The translations under genes were made by a program, and so were the position numbers. The notes beneath the pieces were generated by a model, which saw only the letters and a list, made by a program, of their open reading frames with translations, did no database searches and was not told the origin of the DNA. From Candidimonas humi (GTDB lineage Bacteria > Pseudomonadota > Gammaproteobacteria > Burkholderiales > Burkholderiaceae_B): 64,000 nucleotides of DNA. Shown here piece after piece: positions 27,074 to 40,006 of the stretch (positions are counted from its first letter, which is position 1; every line of letters begins with the position of its first letter). The DNA is taken from positions 1-64,000 of the forward strand of contig NZ_JAHTBN010000008.1 of NCBI RefSeq assembly GCF_019166065.1, read 5' to 3'.

Positions 27074-28405
27074 CTATTGCGCAGCCAGTTCGGCCAATGC
27101 CTCGCGCACTTGCGGCAGATGCTCGGCGGCCAGACGCACCACCACCCTGCCCTCGACGCTGAGGGCCGCCGATTGCCCGTCCAGGCTCAACAGTTCGTCG
27201 AGCGCGCTGCCGCGCAAGGCCTGGATGACACGGCCCGCGGCCTTGGGATCGTCGAAAGTCTCGGACAGCAGCAGCTCCTGGCCGTCGGTGCCCAACAGGC
27301 GAAAGCGGAACAGGCCCTGCTCGTCGCGGAAGCTGACGAAGCGCGCCTTGCCGCCCGCCGCCCCCTTGTCCTTGGCTGCGCCCCGGGCAGCCGGCTTGGC
27401 AGGGGCACGCAGCCCCACGGCCTCGCGCAGCCGCGCCATGAAGGGCCCGGACAGCTTGCGCGCCTTGGCCGCGCCGGCTTGCAGGATGTCCTCGATGCGC
27501 TCGGGCTTGGCCATCAGCTCGGCGTAGCGCTCGCGCATGGGCGCCAGTTCTTGTTCGATACGCTCGCACAACAACTGCTTGGCGTCGCCCCAGCCCAGGC
27601 CCTGCTCTAGCTGGGCGCGGAACTGCGCCGATTCCGCGGTGCTGGCGAAAGCGCGGTAGATGGTGTACAGGTGCGAGCCTTCCGCGTCCTTGGGCTCGCC
27701 GGGCGCGCGCGAATCGGTGACGATGCGCAGCACCGCGGCGCGCAGCGCGCGGGCGCCGCCCTCGAACAGCGGGATGGTGTTGTCGTAGCTCTTGGACATC
27801 TTGCGCCCGTCCAGCCCCGGCAGGGTCGCCACGTCCTCTTCGATCTGCACTTCGGGCAGCACGAAGTATTCGCCGCCGTACAAATGGTTGAAGCGCTGCG
27901 CGATATCGCGCGTCATTTCCAGGTGCTGGATCTGGTCGCGGCCCACCGGCACCTTGTTGGCATTGAACATCAGGATGTCGGCGGCCATCAGGATGGGATA
28001 CGAGAACAGGCCCATGGTGACGCCGTCGTCGGGGTCGACCTGCTTGAGCAGGTTCTGGTCCACCGAGGCCTTGTAGGCATGCGCACGATTCATCAGGCCC
28101 TTGGCGGTGACGCAGGTCAGCATCCAGCACAGTTCCGGGATCTCGGGGAGGTCGGACTGGCGGTAGAAGGTGACGCGTTCCACGTCCAGCCCCGCCGCGA
28201 TCCAGGTGGCGGCGATTTCCAGGCGCGAGCGCGCGATGCGCTGCGGATCGTCGCACTTGATCAAGGCATGGTAGTCGGCCAGGAAGAAGAAGGCGTCGAC
28301 GCCGGCCTGCGTGCTGGCGCGGATGGACGGGCGTATGGCCCCCGCATAATTGCCCAGGTGGGGAGTTCCGGAGGTGGTGATGCCTGTCAATACGCGGGTG
28401 TTCAT
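27074..28405 (-). CDS. trpS: Tryptophanyl-tRNA synthetase with C-terminal extension
   Basis: Class I synthetase charging tRNA-Trp. Signature motifs TPHLGNY (HIGH-type, near residue 14) and RKMSKSYDN (KMSKS) are intact. The normal bacterial enzyme is about 330-340 aa; this one is 443. After an Ala/Lys-rich linker ([21 protein letters not shown]) there is a compact extra domain, [30 protein letters not shown]..., which resembles the YegP/DUF1508 fold. ATG at 28405; the TTG upstream adds no family-like residues. Followed on the minus strand by fbpA in the opposite functional context, so probably monocistronic or with zapE. Confidence 0.93.
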   Translation of the reverse strand: MNTRVLTGITTSGTPHLGNYAGAIRPSIRASTQAGVDAFFFLADYHALIKCDDPQRIARSRLEIAATWIAAGLDVERVTFYRQSDLPEIPELCWMLTCVTAKGLMNRAHAYKASVDQNLLKQVDPDDGVTMGLFSYPILMAADILMFNANKVPVGRDQIQHLEMTRDIAQRFNHLYGGEYFVLPEVQIEEDVATLPGLDGRKMSKSYDNTIPLFEGGARALRAAVLRIVTDSRAPGEPKDAEGSHLYTIYRAFASTAESAQFRAQLEQGLGWGDAKQLLCERIEQELAPMRERYAELMAKPERIEDILQAGAAKARKLSGPFMARLREAVGLRAPAKPAARGAAKDKGAAGGKARFVSFRDEQGLFRFRLLGTDGQELLLSETFDDPKAAGRVIQALRGSALDELLSLDGQSAALSVEGRVVVRLAAEHLPQVREALAELAAQ

Positions 28406-28447
28406 GGCGAGAGGATGTTTGAGCAATGGTTGAATCGCGGGGGCGGG

Positions 28448-29539
28448 TCAGAGCGTGGCGGCCTGCCGGCGTTCGGCCTGCAGGTATTCGGGCGACTGCA
28501 TCTCCATGATGCGGGAGACGGTGCGCACGAATTCGTGGGCCAGCGCCCCATGGGTGTAGAGCTGGTCGGGCTCGCATTCGGCCGAAATGATCAGCTTGAT
28601 CCTGTGATCATAGAACACGTCGACGAGCCAGGTAAAACGCCGCGCCTCGGAAGCATGGCGCGGCCCCATGCACGGTACGTCCGACAGAATCACGGTATGG
28701 AAGCGGCTGGCCAGTTCCAGGTAGTCGATCTGCGAGCGCGGGCCGCCGCACAGCGTGGCGAAGTCGAACCATGCCACGCTGCCGCTGACCGCGATCGCCT
28801 TGAGCGGGCGATTGGCCACGGTCAGCATCGGATCCTGCGGCGCGGTATCCGACAGGCGCTCGAAGGCTTCGCGCAGCTCGGCATTGGTCTGGGCCGTGAT
28901 GGGGGTATGGTACATGCGCAGTTGCTGCAGCGTGATGCGGCGGTAATCGACGCCGCCGTCCACGTTGAGGATGTCCATGCGCTGGCGGATCAGCTCGATG
29001 GCCGGCAGCAGGCGCTCGCGCTGCAGTCCATCGGGATACAGGGTCGAAGGCTCGTAGTTCGAGGTCATCACGAACGACACGCCGGCCTCGAACAGGCGCA
29101 GCAGCAGCCGGTACAGGATCATCGCATCGGCGATGTCCGACACATGGAACTCGTCGAAGCATATCAGGCGGTAGCGGCGCGCCACCCGCCTGGCCACTTC
29201 GTCCAGGGGATTTTCCCTGCCCTTGACCTCCTGGAGCTCGCGGTGCACGCCCTGCATGAACTCATGGAAGTGCAGGCGCGTCTTGCGCTTGACCGGCACG
29301 GTCAGGTAGAAAGCATCCATCAGGAAGCTCTTGCCCCGCCCCACGTCGCCCCACAGGTAGACGCCGCGCGGCACCTCCGGGTGATTGAACATGCGCTTGA
29401 GCCGCGTGGCACGCGCCCGCCGGTACGCCACCCAGTCGTCGTAATAGCGCTGCAGCCGCTCGACCGCGGCCAGTTGCGCCGAATCGGGACGGTAGCCGTG
29501 TTGCGCCAGCGCCTGCTGGTAATACTCGCGTACGTTCAT
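28448..29539 (-). CDS. zapE: Cell division ATPase ZapE (AFG1-like)
   Basis: AAA-type ATPase that associates with the FtsZ ring under stress and resembles mitochondrial AFG1/LACE1. Walker A GDVGRGKS (64-71), Walker B LICFDEFHVSDIADAMIL, sensor region FVMTSNYEPSTLYPDGLQRERLLPAIELI. 363 aa, full length. It lies 42 bp upstream of trpS on the same strand, and downstream of the terminator after lpdA. Confidence 0.94.
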   Translation of the reverse strand: MNVREYYQQALAQHGYRPDSAQLAAVERLQRYYDDWVAYRRARATRLKRMFNHPEVPRGVYLWGDVGRGKSFLMDAFYLTVPVKRKTRLHFHEFMQGVHRELQEVKGRENPLDEVARRVARRYRLICFDEFHVSDIADAMILYRLLLRLFEAGVSFVMTSNYEPSTLYPDGLQRERLLPAIELIRQRMDILNVDGGVDYRRITLQQLRMYHTPITAQTNAELREAFERLSDTAPQDPMLTVANRPLKAIAVSGSVAWFDFATLCGGPRSQIDYLELASRFHTVILSDVPCMGPRHASEARRFTWLVDVFYDHRIKLIISAECEPDQLYTHGALAHEFVRTVSRIMEMQSPEYLQAERRQAATL

Positions 29540-29654
29540 GGGGTTCGGTAATCGGGATCGGGAATCGAGGCTAGGCGGATTTTAGTATCTCGCCCGCGCG
29601 GCCGCCGCAACGGCCGGGCGGACGGCGCCGGGGTATGCTCGCGGCGCACACGTA

Positions 29655-29682
29655 AACAGGGCGGACCAGTGTCCGCCCTGTT
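29655..29682 (-). terminator. Terminator-like hairpin after lpdA
   Basis: A 12-bp perfect stem (AACAGGGCGGAC with GTCCGCCCTGTT) and four-base loop lie 34 bp past the lpdA stop. The trailing bases TTTACG give a short T-run. It separates sucAB-lpdA from zapE-trpS. Confidence 0.7.
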
Positions 29683-29715
29683 CGCATCCGCACCGCGGCG
29701 GCATGAAGGCGCGGT

Positions 29716-31143
29716 TTAGAAATTAAGCGCCCGCTTGTCCACCGCCAGGGCAGCTTCTTTCACGGCTTCCGACAGGGTCGGGTGCGCGTGGCAGATGCGG
29801 GCGATGTCTTCGGCCGCGCCGCGGAATTCCATGATGGTGACCGCTTCGGAGATCAGCTCGGAAGCCATGGGCCCGATGATGTGCACGCCCAGCACTTCGT
29901 CGGTCTTGGCATCGGCCAGGATCTTGGCGAAACCGGTGGTGTCGCCCAGCGCCCGCGCGCGCCCGTTGGCCAGGAACGGGAAGCTGCCGGCCTTGTACTC
30001 GCGGCCCTCGGTCTTGAGCTGCTGCTCGGTCTTGCCGACCCAGGCGATTTCCGGCGAGGTGTAGATGACCGAAGGAATCGTGCCGAAATTCACATGCCCG
30101 TGCTGGCCGGCGATACGCTCGGCCACGGCCACGCCTTCTTCCTCGGCCTTGTGGGCCAGCATCGGCCCGCGCACCACGTCGCCCACCGCCCAGACATTGG
30201 GCAGGTTGCTGCGGCAGTCTTCGTCGACCGCGACAAAGCCGCGCTCGTCCAGCTTCAGGCCGACCACTTCGGCGCCCAGGCCTTCGGTGCGAGGCACCCG
30301 GCCGATGGAGACGATGAGCTTGTCGACCACGAGCTTCTGTTCGGCGCCGGCGGCGTCGTTGTACGAGATGGTGACGTTGCGCGCCGCCGTCTTGACTTCG
30401 TTGATCTTGACACCGGTGTGTATGGCCAGGCCCTGCTTGGCGAAGGCCTTCTGCGCCTCTTTGGCGACCTGCTGGTCGGCCACCAACAGGAATTCGGGCA
30501 GCGCCTCGAGGATCGTGACCTCGGCGCCCAGGCGGCGCCACACGCTGCCCAGCTCCAGGCCGATCACGCCGGCCCCGATCACGCCCAGTTTCTTGGGCAC
30601 TTCGGGTATGGACAGCGCGCCGTCGTTGGACAGGATCTGCTTCTCGTCGAAGGGCGCGCCGGGCAGCGCACGCGGCGAAGAGCCGGTGGCGACGATGACA
30701 TGGCGCGCAACCAGGTCTTCTTCGGAAGCGCCCGACACCTTGATCGACCAACCGCCGTCGACCTGCGCGGCGAAGGAACCCATGCCGTGGAAGAACGTCA
30801 CCTTGTTCTTCTTGAACAAGTACAAGATGCCGTCGTTGTTCTGCTTGACCACATTGTTCTTGCGGCCGAGCAGCGTGTCGAGCTTGAGCGTGGCGCCCTT
30901 GATCTCGATGCCGTGCTCGGCGAAATGATGCGTGGCCTGCTCGTAGTGTTCGGAAGACTGCAGCAAGGCCTTGGACGGAATGCAGCCCACGTTGGTGCAG
31001 GTGCCGCCAGGGGCGGGCTTGCCGTCGCCGGTGCTCCAGGCGTCGATGCAGGCCACGCTCATGCCCAGTTGGGCGGCGCGTATGGCGGCTATGTACCCGC
31101 CCGGCCCGGCGCCGATGACGACTACGTCGAATTGTTTAGCCAT
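29716..31143 (-). CDS. lpdA: Dihydrolipoyl dehydrogenase of 2-oxoglutarate dehydrogenase
   Basis: E3 flavoprotein that reoxidises dihydrolipoyl groups with NAD. FAD motif GAGPGG (11-16), redox disulphide Cys49-Cys54 in [14 protein letters not shown] domain [17 protein letters not shown]-terminal His-Glu pair in [16 protein letters not shown]. 475 aa. Third gene after sucA and sucB, so it most likely serves 2-oxoglutarate dehydrogenase. The 151-bp gap from sucB holds GC-rich hairpins. Confidence 0.96.
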   Translation of the reverse strand: MAKQFDVVVIGAGPGGYIAAIRAAQLGMSVACIDAWSTGDGKPAPGGTCTNVGCIPSKALLQSSEHYEQATHHFAEHGIEIKGATLKLDTLLGRKNNVVKQNNDGILYLFKKNKVTFFHGMGSFAAQVDGGWSIKVSGASEEDLVARHVIVATGSSPRALPGAPFDEKQILSNDGALSIPEVPKKLGVIGAGVIGLELGSVWRRLGAEVTILEALPEFLLVADQQVAKEAQKAFAKQGLAIHTGVKINEVKTAARNVTISYNDAAGAEQKLVVDKLIVSIGRVPRTEGLGAEVVGLKLDERGFVAVDEDCRSNLPNVWAVGDVVRGPMLAHKAEEEGVAVAERIAGQHGHVNFGTIPSVIYTSPEIAWVGKTEQQLKTEGREYKAGSFPFLANGRARALGDTTGFAKILADAKTDEVLGVHIIGPMASELISEAVTIMEFRGAAEDIARICHAHPTLSEAVKEAALAVDKRALNF

Positions 31144-31191
31144 GTTCTTTACTCGCTATAGGGGTTGATGCGCGGGATCGATGCGCGGGGG

Positions 31192-31213
31192 GCCGGTGCG
31201 CACGCGCACCGGC
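31192..31213 (-). other. Intercistronic hairpin between sucB and lpdA
   Basis: GCCGGTGCG and CGCACCGGC pair over a four-base loop, followed by a second GC-rich inverted repeat (GCGGCC/GGCCGC near 31218-31235). No T-tract. It could tune lpdA level relative to sucAB. Confidence 0.4.
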
Positions 31214-31294
31214 GCAGGCGGCCGATGGCGGCCGCGCCGGCCAGGCGCCGCGATCCGTCGCGCGGTTCGCCGGCGCCGCCTTGCAACAGCTTGC

Positions 31295-32515
<1,221 letters not shown>

Positions 32516-32546
32516 GATTTTCAATCCGTTATTTGAAGGTATTCGG

Positions 32547-35417
32547 TTATTTCGTAAGCATGAAGCCCTTGAACTTGGCGGCCAGCGCCGCTTCGATCAG
32601 GCTCTTCTGCTGCTCCTGGTGCTTGGCCAGGTAGCCCACCGCGGGCGAAGCCGAAGGCGGCCGGCCGCTATAGCCCAGGCGCTGCCCTTCAGCCATGTTC
32701 TCGTACAAATGATGCTGGACATAGAACCAGGCCCCCTGGTTCTGGGGTTCGTCCTGGACCCAGACGACTTCCTTGGCCTTGGAATATTTTTGCAGTTCGG
32801 CCTGGAAGGCCTTGTGCGCGAAGGGATAGAGCTGCTCGACGCGCAGGATGGCCACGTCGCCGCGGCCGGCTTCCTTGCGGGCATGCACGAGGTCGTAGTA
32901 GACCTTGCCCGAGCACGCCAGCACGCGCTTGACGTCGCCAGGCTGGATGGAAGGATCCTGCTCGCCCAGCACCGGCATGAAATGGCCGTTGGCCAGGTCG
33001 GCCAGGTCGGAAGCGGCATCCTTGTTGCGCAACAGCGACTTGGGCGTGAACAGGATCAGCGGCTTGCGGAACTGGCGGATCATCTGGCGCCGCAGCACAT
33101 GGAAGATCTGCGCGCTGTTGGTGGGCTGCACCGCCTGGATGTTGTTATCGGCGCACAGTTGCAGGAAACGCTCGATGCGCGCCGAGGAGTGCTCGGGGCC
33201 CTGCCCTTCGTAGCCATGCGGCAGCATCAGGGTCAGGCCGCACTGGCGGCCCCACTTGGCTTCGCCCGAGGCGATGAACTGGTCGATCACGACCTGGGCG
33301 CCGTTGGCGAAGTCGCCGAACTGGGCTTCCCAGATGGTCAGGGTGTTGGGCTCGGCCGACGCATAGCCGTATTCGAAGCCCAGCACCGCCTCTTCGGACA
33401 GCACGGAATCGATGACGGTGAAGGGGGCCTGCCCTTCGGACACGTTCTGCAGCGGGATATACACCCCGTCGTTCCAGCGCTCGCGCTTCTGGTCGTGCAG
33501 CACGGCGTGGCGATGCGAGAAAGTGCCGCGCCCGGAGTCCTGGCCGGTGATGCGGATCGGATACCCCGAAGCCACCAGCGTGGCGAAGGCCAGGTGCTCG
33601 CCCATGCCCCAGTCGAGCTTCATTTCGCCGCGCGCCATGTTGCGGCGGTCGTTCAGGAGCTTCTGCACCAGGGGATGCACCGTGAAGTCGTCGGGCACGG
33701 TGGTGATGCGCTCGCCGATGCGGGTGAGTTCGGCCACGGGCACGCCGGTATCGGCATTGTCGGTCCATTTGGCGCCCAGGAATGGCGCCCAGTCGGTGGA
33801 ATACTTGCTCTTGAAATCGGTGAGCACCGGTTCGATGGTGCGCTGGCCGTCTTCCATGAGCTGGCGGTAGTCCTTGACCATCTGGTCGGGTTCGCCCTCG
33901 GCCAGCACGCCTTGCGCGACCAGCTTGTCGCCATACAGCTTGCGGGTGCCGGGATGCTTGCCGATGCTCTTGTACATGAGCGGCTGGGTGAGGGACGGAG
34001 TGTCCTGCTCGTTGTGGCCCAGCTTGCGATAGCACACGATGTCGACCACGACGTCGTGGTGGAACTGCAGCCGGTAGTCGAGCGCCAGGCGGGTGACATA
34101 CACCACGGCCTCGGGATCGTCGCCGTTGACGTGGAACACCGGCGCCTCGATCATCTTGACCACGTCCGTGCAATACAGCGTCGAGCGGGTGTCGCGCGGG
34201 TCGGAAGTGGTGAAGCCGATCTGGTTGTTGATGACGATGTGCAGCGTGCCGCCGGTGCCGTAGCCGCGAGTCTGCGCCAGGTTGAGGGTTTCCATGATCA
34301 CGCCCTGGCCGGCGAAGGCTGCGTCGCCGTGCACCAGCACGGGCAGGACTTCGCGGCCTTCGTGGTCGCCGCGGCGGTCCTGGCGGGCGCGCACGCTGCC
34401 TTCGACCACCGGGTTGACGATTTCCAGGTGCGAGGGATTGAAGGCCAGCGACAAATGCACCGGGCCGCCGCGCGTGGACAGGTCGCTGGAAAAGCCGTTG
34501 TGGTACTTGACGTCGCCGTCGGTCAGGCCCTGGGCATGCTTGCCTTCGAATTCGGCGAACAGGTCGCCGGGCATCTTGCCCATGATGTTGACCAGCATGT
34601 TGAGCCGGCCGCGGTGGGCCATGCCCACCACCAGTTCCTGCACGCCGTTTTCGCCGGCATGGTTGACGACTTCGTCCATCGAGGCGATGAAGCTTTCGCC
34701 GCCTTCGAGGGAGAAGCGCTTCTGCCCCACGTACTTGGTATGCAGGAAGCGCTCGAGCCCTTCGGACTCGGTGAGCTGCTGCAGGATGTGGCGCTTTTCC
34801 TGGGGCGTGTAGGCGGGCACCCCGCCGGTGGATTCGAGGCGCTCCTGGATCCAGCGCTTGGCCGCCGGGTCGGATATATACATGAATTCGGCGCCCACGT
34901 CGCGGCAATACGTGTCACGCAAAGCCTTGAGCATGTCGCGCATGGTCATGGTGTCGGCTTTGGTGAAATAGGTATTGGTGGCCGCATAGACCTGGTCGAG
35001 GTCGGCTTCCGTCAAACCGTAGAAGCTGGGATCGAGCTCGGGGATATCGGGCTGTTCGTGGCGCTTGAGCGGATCGAGCTGGGCGAGGCGCGAGCCCAGC
35101 GTGCGGTAGGCGGCGATCAGCGACTGGACATTGACCTGCTTGCTGGCGACCGACAGATCGGGCTCTTGGGCGCGGGTGACGAAGGCATTGGCCTTGGCCC
35201 GTTGCGCGAACGATTCGATGATCGGAGCATGGGCTTGGTCGCGGGTGATTTCGCGGCCATCGGTGGCGGGCAGGTGCTGGAGCTGGTCGAAATATTCACG
35301 CCAGGCGTCGGTGACCGAGCCGGGGTTGGCCAGATAGGATTCGTAGAGTTCTTCTACGTAGGGAGCATTACTGCCGAATAGATAAGAATTGGATTGGAGT
35401 TCTGTTTCCGATGACAT
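32547..35417 (-). CDS. sucA: 2-Oxoglutarate dehydrogenase E1
   Basis: Thiamine-diphosphate-dependent decarboxylation of 2-oxoglutarate. 956 aa with [17 protein letters not shown], the TPP-binding [19 protein letters not shown]...[10 protein letters not shown], and the C-terminal transketolase-like part ([14 protein letters not shown]...[25 protein letters not shown]). The N-terminal [26 protein letters not shown] is family-typical and fixes the start. First gene of sucA-sucB-lpdA, with a long divergent region toward maeB. Confidence 0.97.
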   Translation of the reverse strand: MSSETELQSNSYLFGSNAPYVEELYESYLANPGSVTDAWREYFDQLQHLPATDGREITRDQAHAPIIESFAQRAKANAFVTRAQEPDLSVASKQVNVQSLIAAYRTLGSRLAQLDPLKRHEQPDIPELDPSFYGLTEADLDQVYAATNTYFTKADTMTMRDMLKALRDTYCRDVGAEFMYISDPAAKRWIQERLESTGGVPAYTPQEKRHILQQLTESEGLERFLHTKYVGQKRFSLEGGESFIASMDEVVNHAGENGVQELVVGMAHRGRLNMLVNIMGKMPGDLFAEFEGKHAQGLTDGDVKYHNGFSSDLSTRGGPVHLSLAFNPSHLEIVNPVVEGSVRARQDRRGDHEGREVLPVLVHGDAAFAGQGVIMETLNLAQTRGYGTGGTLHIVINNQIGFTTSDPRDTRSTLYCTDVVKMIEAPVFHVNGDDPEAVVYVTRLALDYRLQFHHDVVVDIVCYRKLGHNEQDTPSLTQPLMYKSIGKHPGTRKLYGDKLVAQGVLAEGEPDQMVKDYRQLMEDGQRTIEPVLTDFKSKYSTDWAPFLGAKWTDNADTGVPVAELTRIGERITTVPDDFTVHPLVQKLLNDRRNMARGEMKLDWGMGEHLAFATLVASGYPIRITGQDSGRGTFSHRHAVLHDQKRERWNDGVYIPLQNVSEGQAPFTVIDSVLSEEAVLGFEYGYASAEPNTLTIWEAQFGDFANGAQVVIDQFIASGEAKWGRQCGLTLMLPHGYEGQGPEHSSARIERFLQLCADNNIQAVQPTNSAQIFHVLRRQMIRQFRKPLILFTPKSLLRNKDAASDLADLANGHFMPVLGEQDPSIQPGDVKRVLACSGKVYYDLVHARKEAGRGDVAILRVEQLYPFAHKAFQAELQKYSKAKEVVWVQDEPQNQGAWFYVQHHLYENMAEGQRLGYSGRPPSASPAVGYLAKHQEQQKSLIEAALAAKFKGFMLTK

Positions 35418-36001
35418 TTGTGCGCTTCACCTAGCCGAGTGTCTCACTCGTTATGATGCAGGAAAACCTTCCGCGACACGGCCAGACCGGTTAGCGGATA
35501 GCGGGGCAGAAGGCAACGTACGACGCCTTGATTAGCCGTATTCGCGGTAGTATAACGCCGAACCCAGCGCATACACACGACAAAGGCGGCAAATGGGCCA
35601 AAACCACAGGCCGGGCGTTGACATTAACAAACACTTCGTCCTTGCTTGCCGGACAAACCCATATTGCGTTGCAAAACCACACGGCGGCAAACTCTGCTGA
35701 AATACGCAAATAACGCAATATCACGCACCCGATGATCCGCGCCGGAAAGAGCCCCCGCATGTTCACGTCCCCCGCCCCGGCGGCCTGCCGCCCGGACGCG
35801 CCGGGGCCTGCGCCCTGCCCGCTGCGTCCCCCGCCGCTGCCGTCGGCCTCGCCGCCCCGGCCCTGATTCCCGCCCCGCCGCCGTAGCGCCGCAGACCCTC
35901 CCCTATTCGACATATCGCCGCAATCAACTAATCAACTATTACCGCATTTGTATTTCCCGTATCTGTATTTCCTGTATCACCTGCATTCGGAGTTTTTCAT
36001 A
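35418..36001. promoter_or_regulatory. 584-bp divergent region between sucA and maeB
   Basis: No gene is seen. Its middle (35540-35730) is richer in A+T than its surroundings and should hold both promoters. A minus-strand -10-like TATACT covers 35549-35554 for sucA; TTGACA near 35629 on the plus strand is a -35-like hexamer without a convincing -10. The maeB leader (35941-35995) contains near-repeats of GTATTTCC...GTATC and a GGAG ribosome site. No operator shared with the other TCA genes was found here. Confidence 0.4.
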
Positions 36002-38299
36002 ATGGACGCCAAAGCCGATCTCGCCAAACTAGCCCTCGACTATCACGCCTACCCCACGCCGGGCAAGATTTCCGTCACCCCCACCAAGACCCTGGCCAAC
36101 CAGGACGACCTGTCGCTGGCCTATTCCCCGGGCGTGGCCGTGGCCTGCATGGCCATCCACGAAGAAGGCGAGCCCGCGGCCTCGCGCTACACCTCGCGCT
36201 CGAACCTCGTGGGGGTGGTCACCAACGGCACCGCGGTGCTGGGCCTGGGCAATATCGGCCCCCTGGCGGCCAAGCCCGTCATGGAAGGCAAGGGCTGCCT
36301 GTTCAAGAAATTCGCCGGCATCGACGTGTTCGACATCGAGCTGAACGAAACCGACCCCGACAAGCTGGTCGACATCATCGCGGCGCTCGAACCCACACTG
36401 GGCGGCGTCAATCTCGAGGACATCAAGGCGCCCGAGTGCTTCTATATTGAAAAGAAGCTGCGCGAGCGCATGAAGATCCCCGTGTTCCACGACGACCAGC
36501 ACGGCACGGCAATCATTTCCTCGGCCGCCATCCTCAATGGCCTGAAGGTAGTGGGCAAGAAAATCGGCGAAGTCAAGCTGGTGTGTTCAGGCGCGGGCGC
36601 AGCCTCGATCGCCTGCCTGGACCTGCTGGTGCACCTGGGTGTGCAGCGTTCCAACATCTACGTTGCCGATTCGCGCGGCGTGATCTGGAAGGGCCGCGAG
36701 GCTAATATGGAACCCAACAAGGCGCGCTATGCGCAGGACACCGACGCCCGCAGCCTGGCCGATGTCTGCCGCGACGCCGACGTGTTCCTGGGATGCTCGG
36801 CCCCCGGCCTGCTGACGGCGGAAATGGTCAAGACCATGGCGCCCAGCCCGCTGATCCTGGCCCTGGCCAATCCGGAACCGGAAATCCGCCCCGAGGTCGC
36901 CAAGGCGGCTCGCCCCGACTGCATCGTGGCCACCGGGCGTTCCGACTACCCGAACCAGGTCAACAACGTGCTGTGCTTCCCCTTCATCTTCCGCGGCGCC
37001 ATGGATGCGGGCGCTTCGGTCATCAATGAAGAAATGAAGCTCGCCTGCGTGAAGGCAATCGCCGAGCTGGCCGAAGCCGAGCAGAACGACGAGGTGGCCA
37101 ATGCCTACGCCGGCCAGGAACTCTCCTTCGGCCCCGACTACATCATTCCCAAGCCCTTCGATCCGCGCCTGATCGTCAAGATCGCGCCGGCGGTGGCGGC
37201 CGCGGCCGCCGCCTCGGGCGTGGCCGCCCGCCCCATCGAAGACCTCGAGGCCTACCGCCAGAAGCTCATGAGCCTGGTGTATCACACGGGCCAGTTGATG
37301 CGCCCGCTGTTCATGCAGGCCAAGACCGCGCCCAAGCGCGTGATCTACGCCGACGGCGAGGACGAGCGGGTGCTGCGCGCGGCGCAGACGGTGGTCGACG
37401 AGAACATCGCCCATCCTATCCTGATCGGCCGCCCGGCGGTGATCCAGATGCGCATCGAAAAATTCGGGCTGCGCCTGGTCGCCGGCGAGAACATCGAGAT
37501 CGTCAACCCCGAGGACGACGAGCGCTTCAACGAAACCTGGACCGCCTACTACAAGCTGATGGGCCGCGAGGGCGTCACCCCCGAGATCGCCAAGGCGATG
37601 ATACGCAAGCACAATTCGCTGATCGGCGTGATGCTGCTGCGGCGCGGCGACGGCGACGCGCTGCTGTGCGGCGTCGGCAGCCGCTACGACAATCAGCTCA
37701 AGTATGTCGAGCAGGTCATCGGGCTCAAGCCCGGCGCGCAGACCTATGCCGCCATGAACGTGCTGATGCTGCCCGAACAGACTCTGTTCGTGTGCGATAC
37801 GCACGTCAATGAAAACCCCAGCGCCGAGCAAATCGCCGACATGACCATCCTGGCCGCCGAGGAAATCCAGCGCTTCGGCGTCGCGCCCAAGATCGCCCTG
37901 CTGTCGCATTCCAATTTCGGCAGCCGTCCCACCGAGTCTTCGCGCAAGATGGCGCAGGCGCGGCAACTGATCTCGCAGCGCGCGCCGCAGCTCGAGGTCG
38001 ACGGCGAAATGCACGCGGATGCGGCCCTGTCCGAAAAAATCCGCCTCAAGGCGTATCCGGATTCGACGCTCAAGGGCCCGGCGAACCTTCTGATCACGCC
38101 CAACCTGGACACCGGCAACATCACCTACAACATGCTGAAGATGACCGGCAGCCACGGGGTGGCGATGGGCCCGGTGCTGCTGGGCGCGGCGCGCCCCGTG
38201 CACATCCTGACCACCAGCGCCACGGTGCGGCGCATCGTCAACATGACGGCGCTGGCGGTGGTGGACGCGCAGCAAGAAGCGGCGCAGGCGAGCAAGTAA
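36002..38299 (+). CDS. maeB: NADP-dependent malic enzyme with phosphotransacetylase-like domain
   Basis: Oxidative decarboxylation of malate to pyruvate with NADPH formation. 765 aa. Residues about 1-430 are malic enzyme: [90 protein letters not shown]. From about 435 on there is a phosphate acetyl/butyryl-transferase-type domain ([22 protein letters not shown]...), regulatory in known MaeB enzymes. ATG at 36002 has GGAG upstream; the longer frame begins in the leader repeats. Confidence 0.95.
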   Translation: MDAKADLAKLALDYHAYPTPGKISVTPTKTLANQDDLSLAYSPGVAVACMAIHEEGEPAASRYTSRSNLVGVVTNGTAVLGLGNIGPLAAKPVMEGKGCLFKKFAGIDVFDIELNETDPDKLVDIIAALEPTLGGVNLEDIKAPECFYIEKKLRERMKIPVFHDDQHGTAIISSAAILNGLKVVGKKIGEVKLVCSGAGAASIACLDLLVHLGVQRSNIYVADSRGVIWKGREANMEPNKARYAQDTDARSLADVCRDADVFLGCSAPGLLTAEMVKTMAPSPLILALANPEPEIRPEVAKAARPDCIVATGRSDYPNQVNNVLCFPFIFRGAMDAGASVINEEMKLACVKAIAELAEAEQNDEVANAYAGQELSFGPDYIIPKPFDPRLIVKIAPAVAAAAAASGVAARPIEDLEAYRQKLMSLVYHTGQLMRPLFMQAKTAPKRVIYADGEDERVLRAAQTVVDENIAHPILIGRPAVIQMRIEKFGLRLVAGENIEIVNPEDDERFNETWTAYYKLMGREGVTPEIAKAMIRKHNSLIGVMLLRRGDGDALLCGVGSRYDNQLKYVEQVIGLKPGAQTYAAMNVLMLPEQTLFVCDTHVNENPSAEQIADMTILAAEEIQRFGVAPKIALLSHSNFGSRPTESSRKMAQARQLISQRAPQLEVDGEMHADAALSEKIRLKAYPDSTLKGPANLLITPNLDTGNITYNMLKMTGSHGVAMGPVLLGAARPVHILTTSATVRRIVNMTALAVVDAQQEAAQASK

Positions 38300-38317
38300 G
38301 CCGCAAGCCGCATGCGC

Positions 38318-38346
38318 AAAGGGCCCCTCGACGAGGGGCCCTTTTC
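38318..38346. terminator. Bidirectional terminator between maeB and gltA
   Basis: AAAGGGCCCC pairs with GGGGCCCTTT over a seven-base loop, with TTTTCC on one side and A-rich sequence on the other. It can end both the maeB and the convergent gltA transcripts. Confidence 0.88.
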
Positions 38347-38402
38347 CTTGGCCGGCAGCGCGAGGGCCGCAGCCCCCGGCAAGGCCGGCGCGGTTTGCCG
38401 GA

Positions 38403-39707
38403 TCAGCGCTTCTTGGGCACGTCGCGGACGGCGGAACCGACGTACAACTGGCGCGGACGGCCAATCTTGTAGTCGGGGTCGGACAGCATTTCGTTCCATT
38501 GGGCGATCCAGCCCACGGTGCGGGCCAGGGCGAAGATGGCCGTGAACATCGAGGTCGGCACGCCGATGGCGCGCTGCACGATGCCCGAGTAGAAGTCGAC
38601 GTTGGGGTACAGCTTGCGGTCGACGAAATACGGGTCTTCCAGCGCGATGCGTTCGAGTTCCATGGCCAGCTTGAACAGCGGATCTTTTTCCAGGCCGAGC
38701 GCCGACAATACTTCCTTGCAAGTCTGCTGCATCAGCTTGGCGCGCGGGTCGTAGTTCTTGTAGACGCGGTGGCCGAAGCCCATCAGGCGCACGCCCGAAT
38801 TCTTGTCCTTGACCTGTTCCATGAACGCGCCGACCTTCTCGATGCCGCCGTTGGCTTGCAGGTGTTCGAGCATCTGCAGGCAAGCCTCGTTGGCGCCGCC
38901 GTGGGCCGGGCCCCACAGGCACGCCACGCCGGCGGCTATGGCCGCGAAGGGGTTGGTGCCCGACGAGCCGCACAGGCGCACCGTGGACGTGGAAGCGTTC
39001 TGCTCGTGATCGGCGTGCAGGATGAAGATGCGGTCCAGGGCGCGCACGACCACATCGTTGACCTTGTAGTCTTCGCAAGGCGTGGCGAACATCATGCGCA
39101 CGAAGTTGGCGGTGTACGACAGGTCGTTCTGCGGATAGATGAAGGGCTGGCCTTGCGAATACTTGTAGGCCATGGCCACCAGCGTGGGCATCTTGGCGAT
39201 CAGGCGGATGGCCGAGACGTCGCGATGATGCGCGTTGGTGATGTCGGTGGAATCATGATAGAAGGCAGCCAGCGCGCCGACCAGGCCGGTGAGCACGGCC
39301 ATGGGGTGCGCATCGCGGCGAAAGCCCCGCAGGAAGAAATGCAGCTGCTCGTGCACCATGGTGTGGTGCGTGACCAGCGAGTCGAAATCGGCCTTCTGCG
39401 CGGCGTTCGGCAGGTCGCCGTTGAGAATCAGGTGGCAGATGTCCAGGTAGTCGCAGTTCACTGCGAGCTGTTCGATGGGATATCCGCGATACAGGAGTTC
39501 GCCCTTGTCGCCGTCGATATAGGTGATGGCCGATTCGCACGACGCGGTGGACAGGAAGCCCGGGTCGTAGGTGAACATGTCGGTCTTGCCGTACAACTTG
39601 CGGATGTCGATGACATCCGGGCCTATCGTGCCCTTGTAGACGGGAAAGTCCACCGAAGGGCTGCCGTCGGAAAAGGATAGCGTGGCTTTTTTATCCGATA
39701 GTTTCAT
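38403..39707 (-). CDS. gltA: Citrate synthase (type II, hexameric)
   Basis: Condenses acetyl-CoA and oxaloacetate. 434 aa with the long N-terminal beta domain of the gram-negative NADH-sensitive type ([39 protein letters not shown]). Catalytic residues lie in [53 protein letters not shown] and the Asp of [11 protein letters not shown] at 39707 has GAGG upstream. Last of the sdhCDAB-sdhE-gltA run, 20 bp after sdhE. Confidence 0.97.
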   Translation of the reverse strand: MKLSDKKATLSFSDGSPSVDFPVYKGTIGPDVIDIRKLYGKTDMFTYDPGFLSTASCESAITYIDGDKGELLYRGYPIEQLAVNCDYLDICHLILNGDLPNAAQKADFDSLVTHHTMVHEQLHFFLRGFRRDAHPMAVLTGLVGALAAFYHDSTDITNAHHRDVSAIRLIAKMPTLVAMAYKYSQGQPFIYPQNDLSYTANFVRMMFATPCEDYKVNDVVVRALDRIFILHADHEQNASTSTVRLCGSSGTNPFAAIAAGVACLWGPAHGGANEACLQMLEHLQANGGIEKVGAFMEQVKDKNSGVRLMGFGHRVYKNYDPRAKLMQQTCKEVLSALGLEKDPLFKLAMELERIALEDPYFVDRKLYPNVDFYSGIVQRAIGVPTSMFTAIFALARTVGWIAQWNEMLSDPDYKIGRPRQLYVGSAVRDVPKKR

Positions 39708-39727
39708 TGCGATATTCCTCAAAAGTT

Positions 39728-39988
39728 TTACAGCTCTCGCATTTGCCCGACCAGGCGCCGCAGATCGGAGGTGTCGTATTCCCCCTCTAGCTGCGAGCGG
39801 CCCAGCAGGACATCGAGCAATTCGTTATCGCCCATTTCGAACAGCTGTGTCAGTGCCGATACATCGGTATCGGTCAACTGGTTTTCATACCGATCCAGGA
39901 ACCGGGTGATGATCAGGTCGTTTTCCAACAAACCGCGCCGCGCCCGCCATCTGAGGCGGGCACGTTCCAGCTCGGACAAGGTTTTCAT
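39728..39988 (-). CDS. sdhE: Succinate dehydrogenase flavinylation factor SdhE
   Basis: Small cytosolic protein that promotes covalent FAD attachment to SdhA. 86 aa with the conserved RGxxE motif as RRGLLEND (17-24) and [34 protein letters not shown]. Placed between sdhB and gltA, the usual betaproteobacterial order. Confidence 0.96.
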   Translation of the reverse strand: MKTLSELERARLRWRARRGLLENDLIITRFLDRYENQLTDTDVSALTQLFEMGDNELLDVLLGRSQLEGEYDTSDLRRLVGQMREL

Positions 39989-40006
39989 CGAAGCGCCGGT
40001 ACCAGA

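Noticed and set aside
35491-35913. 140-codon minus-strand ORF upstream of sucA
   Set aside because: Composition changes abruptly along it, it spans the likely promoters, and no family is recognised.
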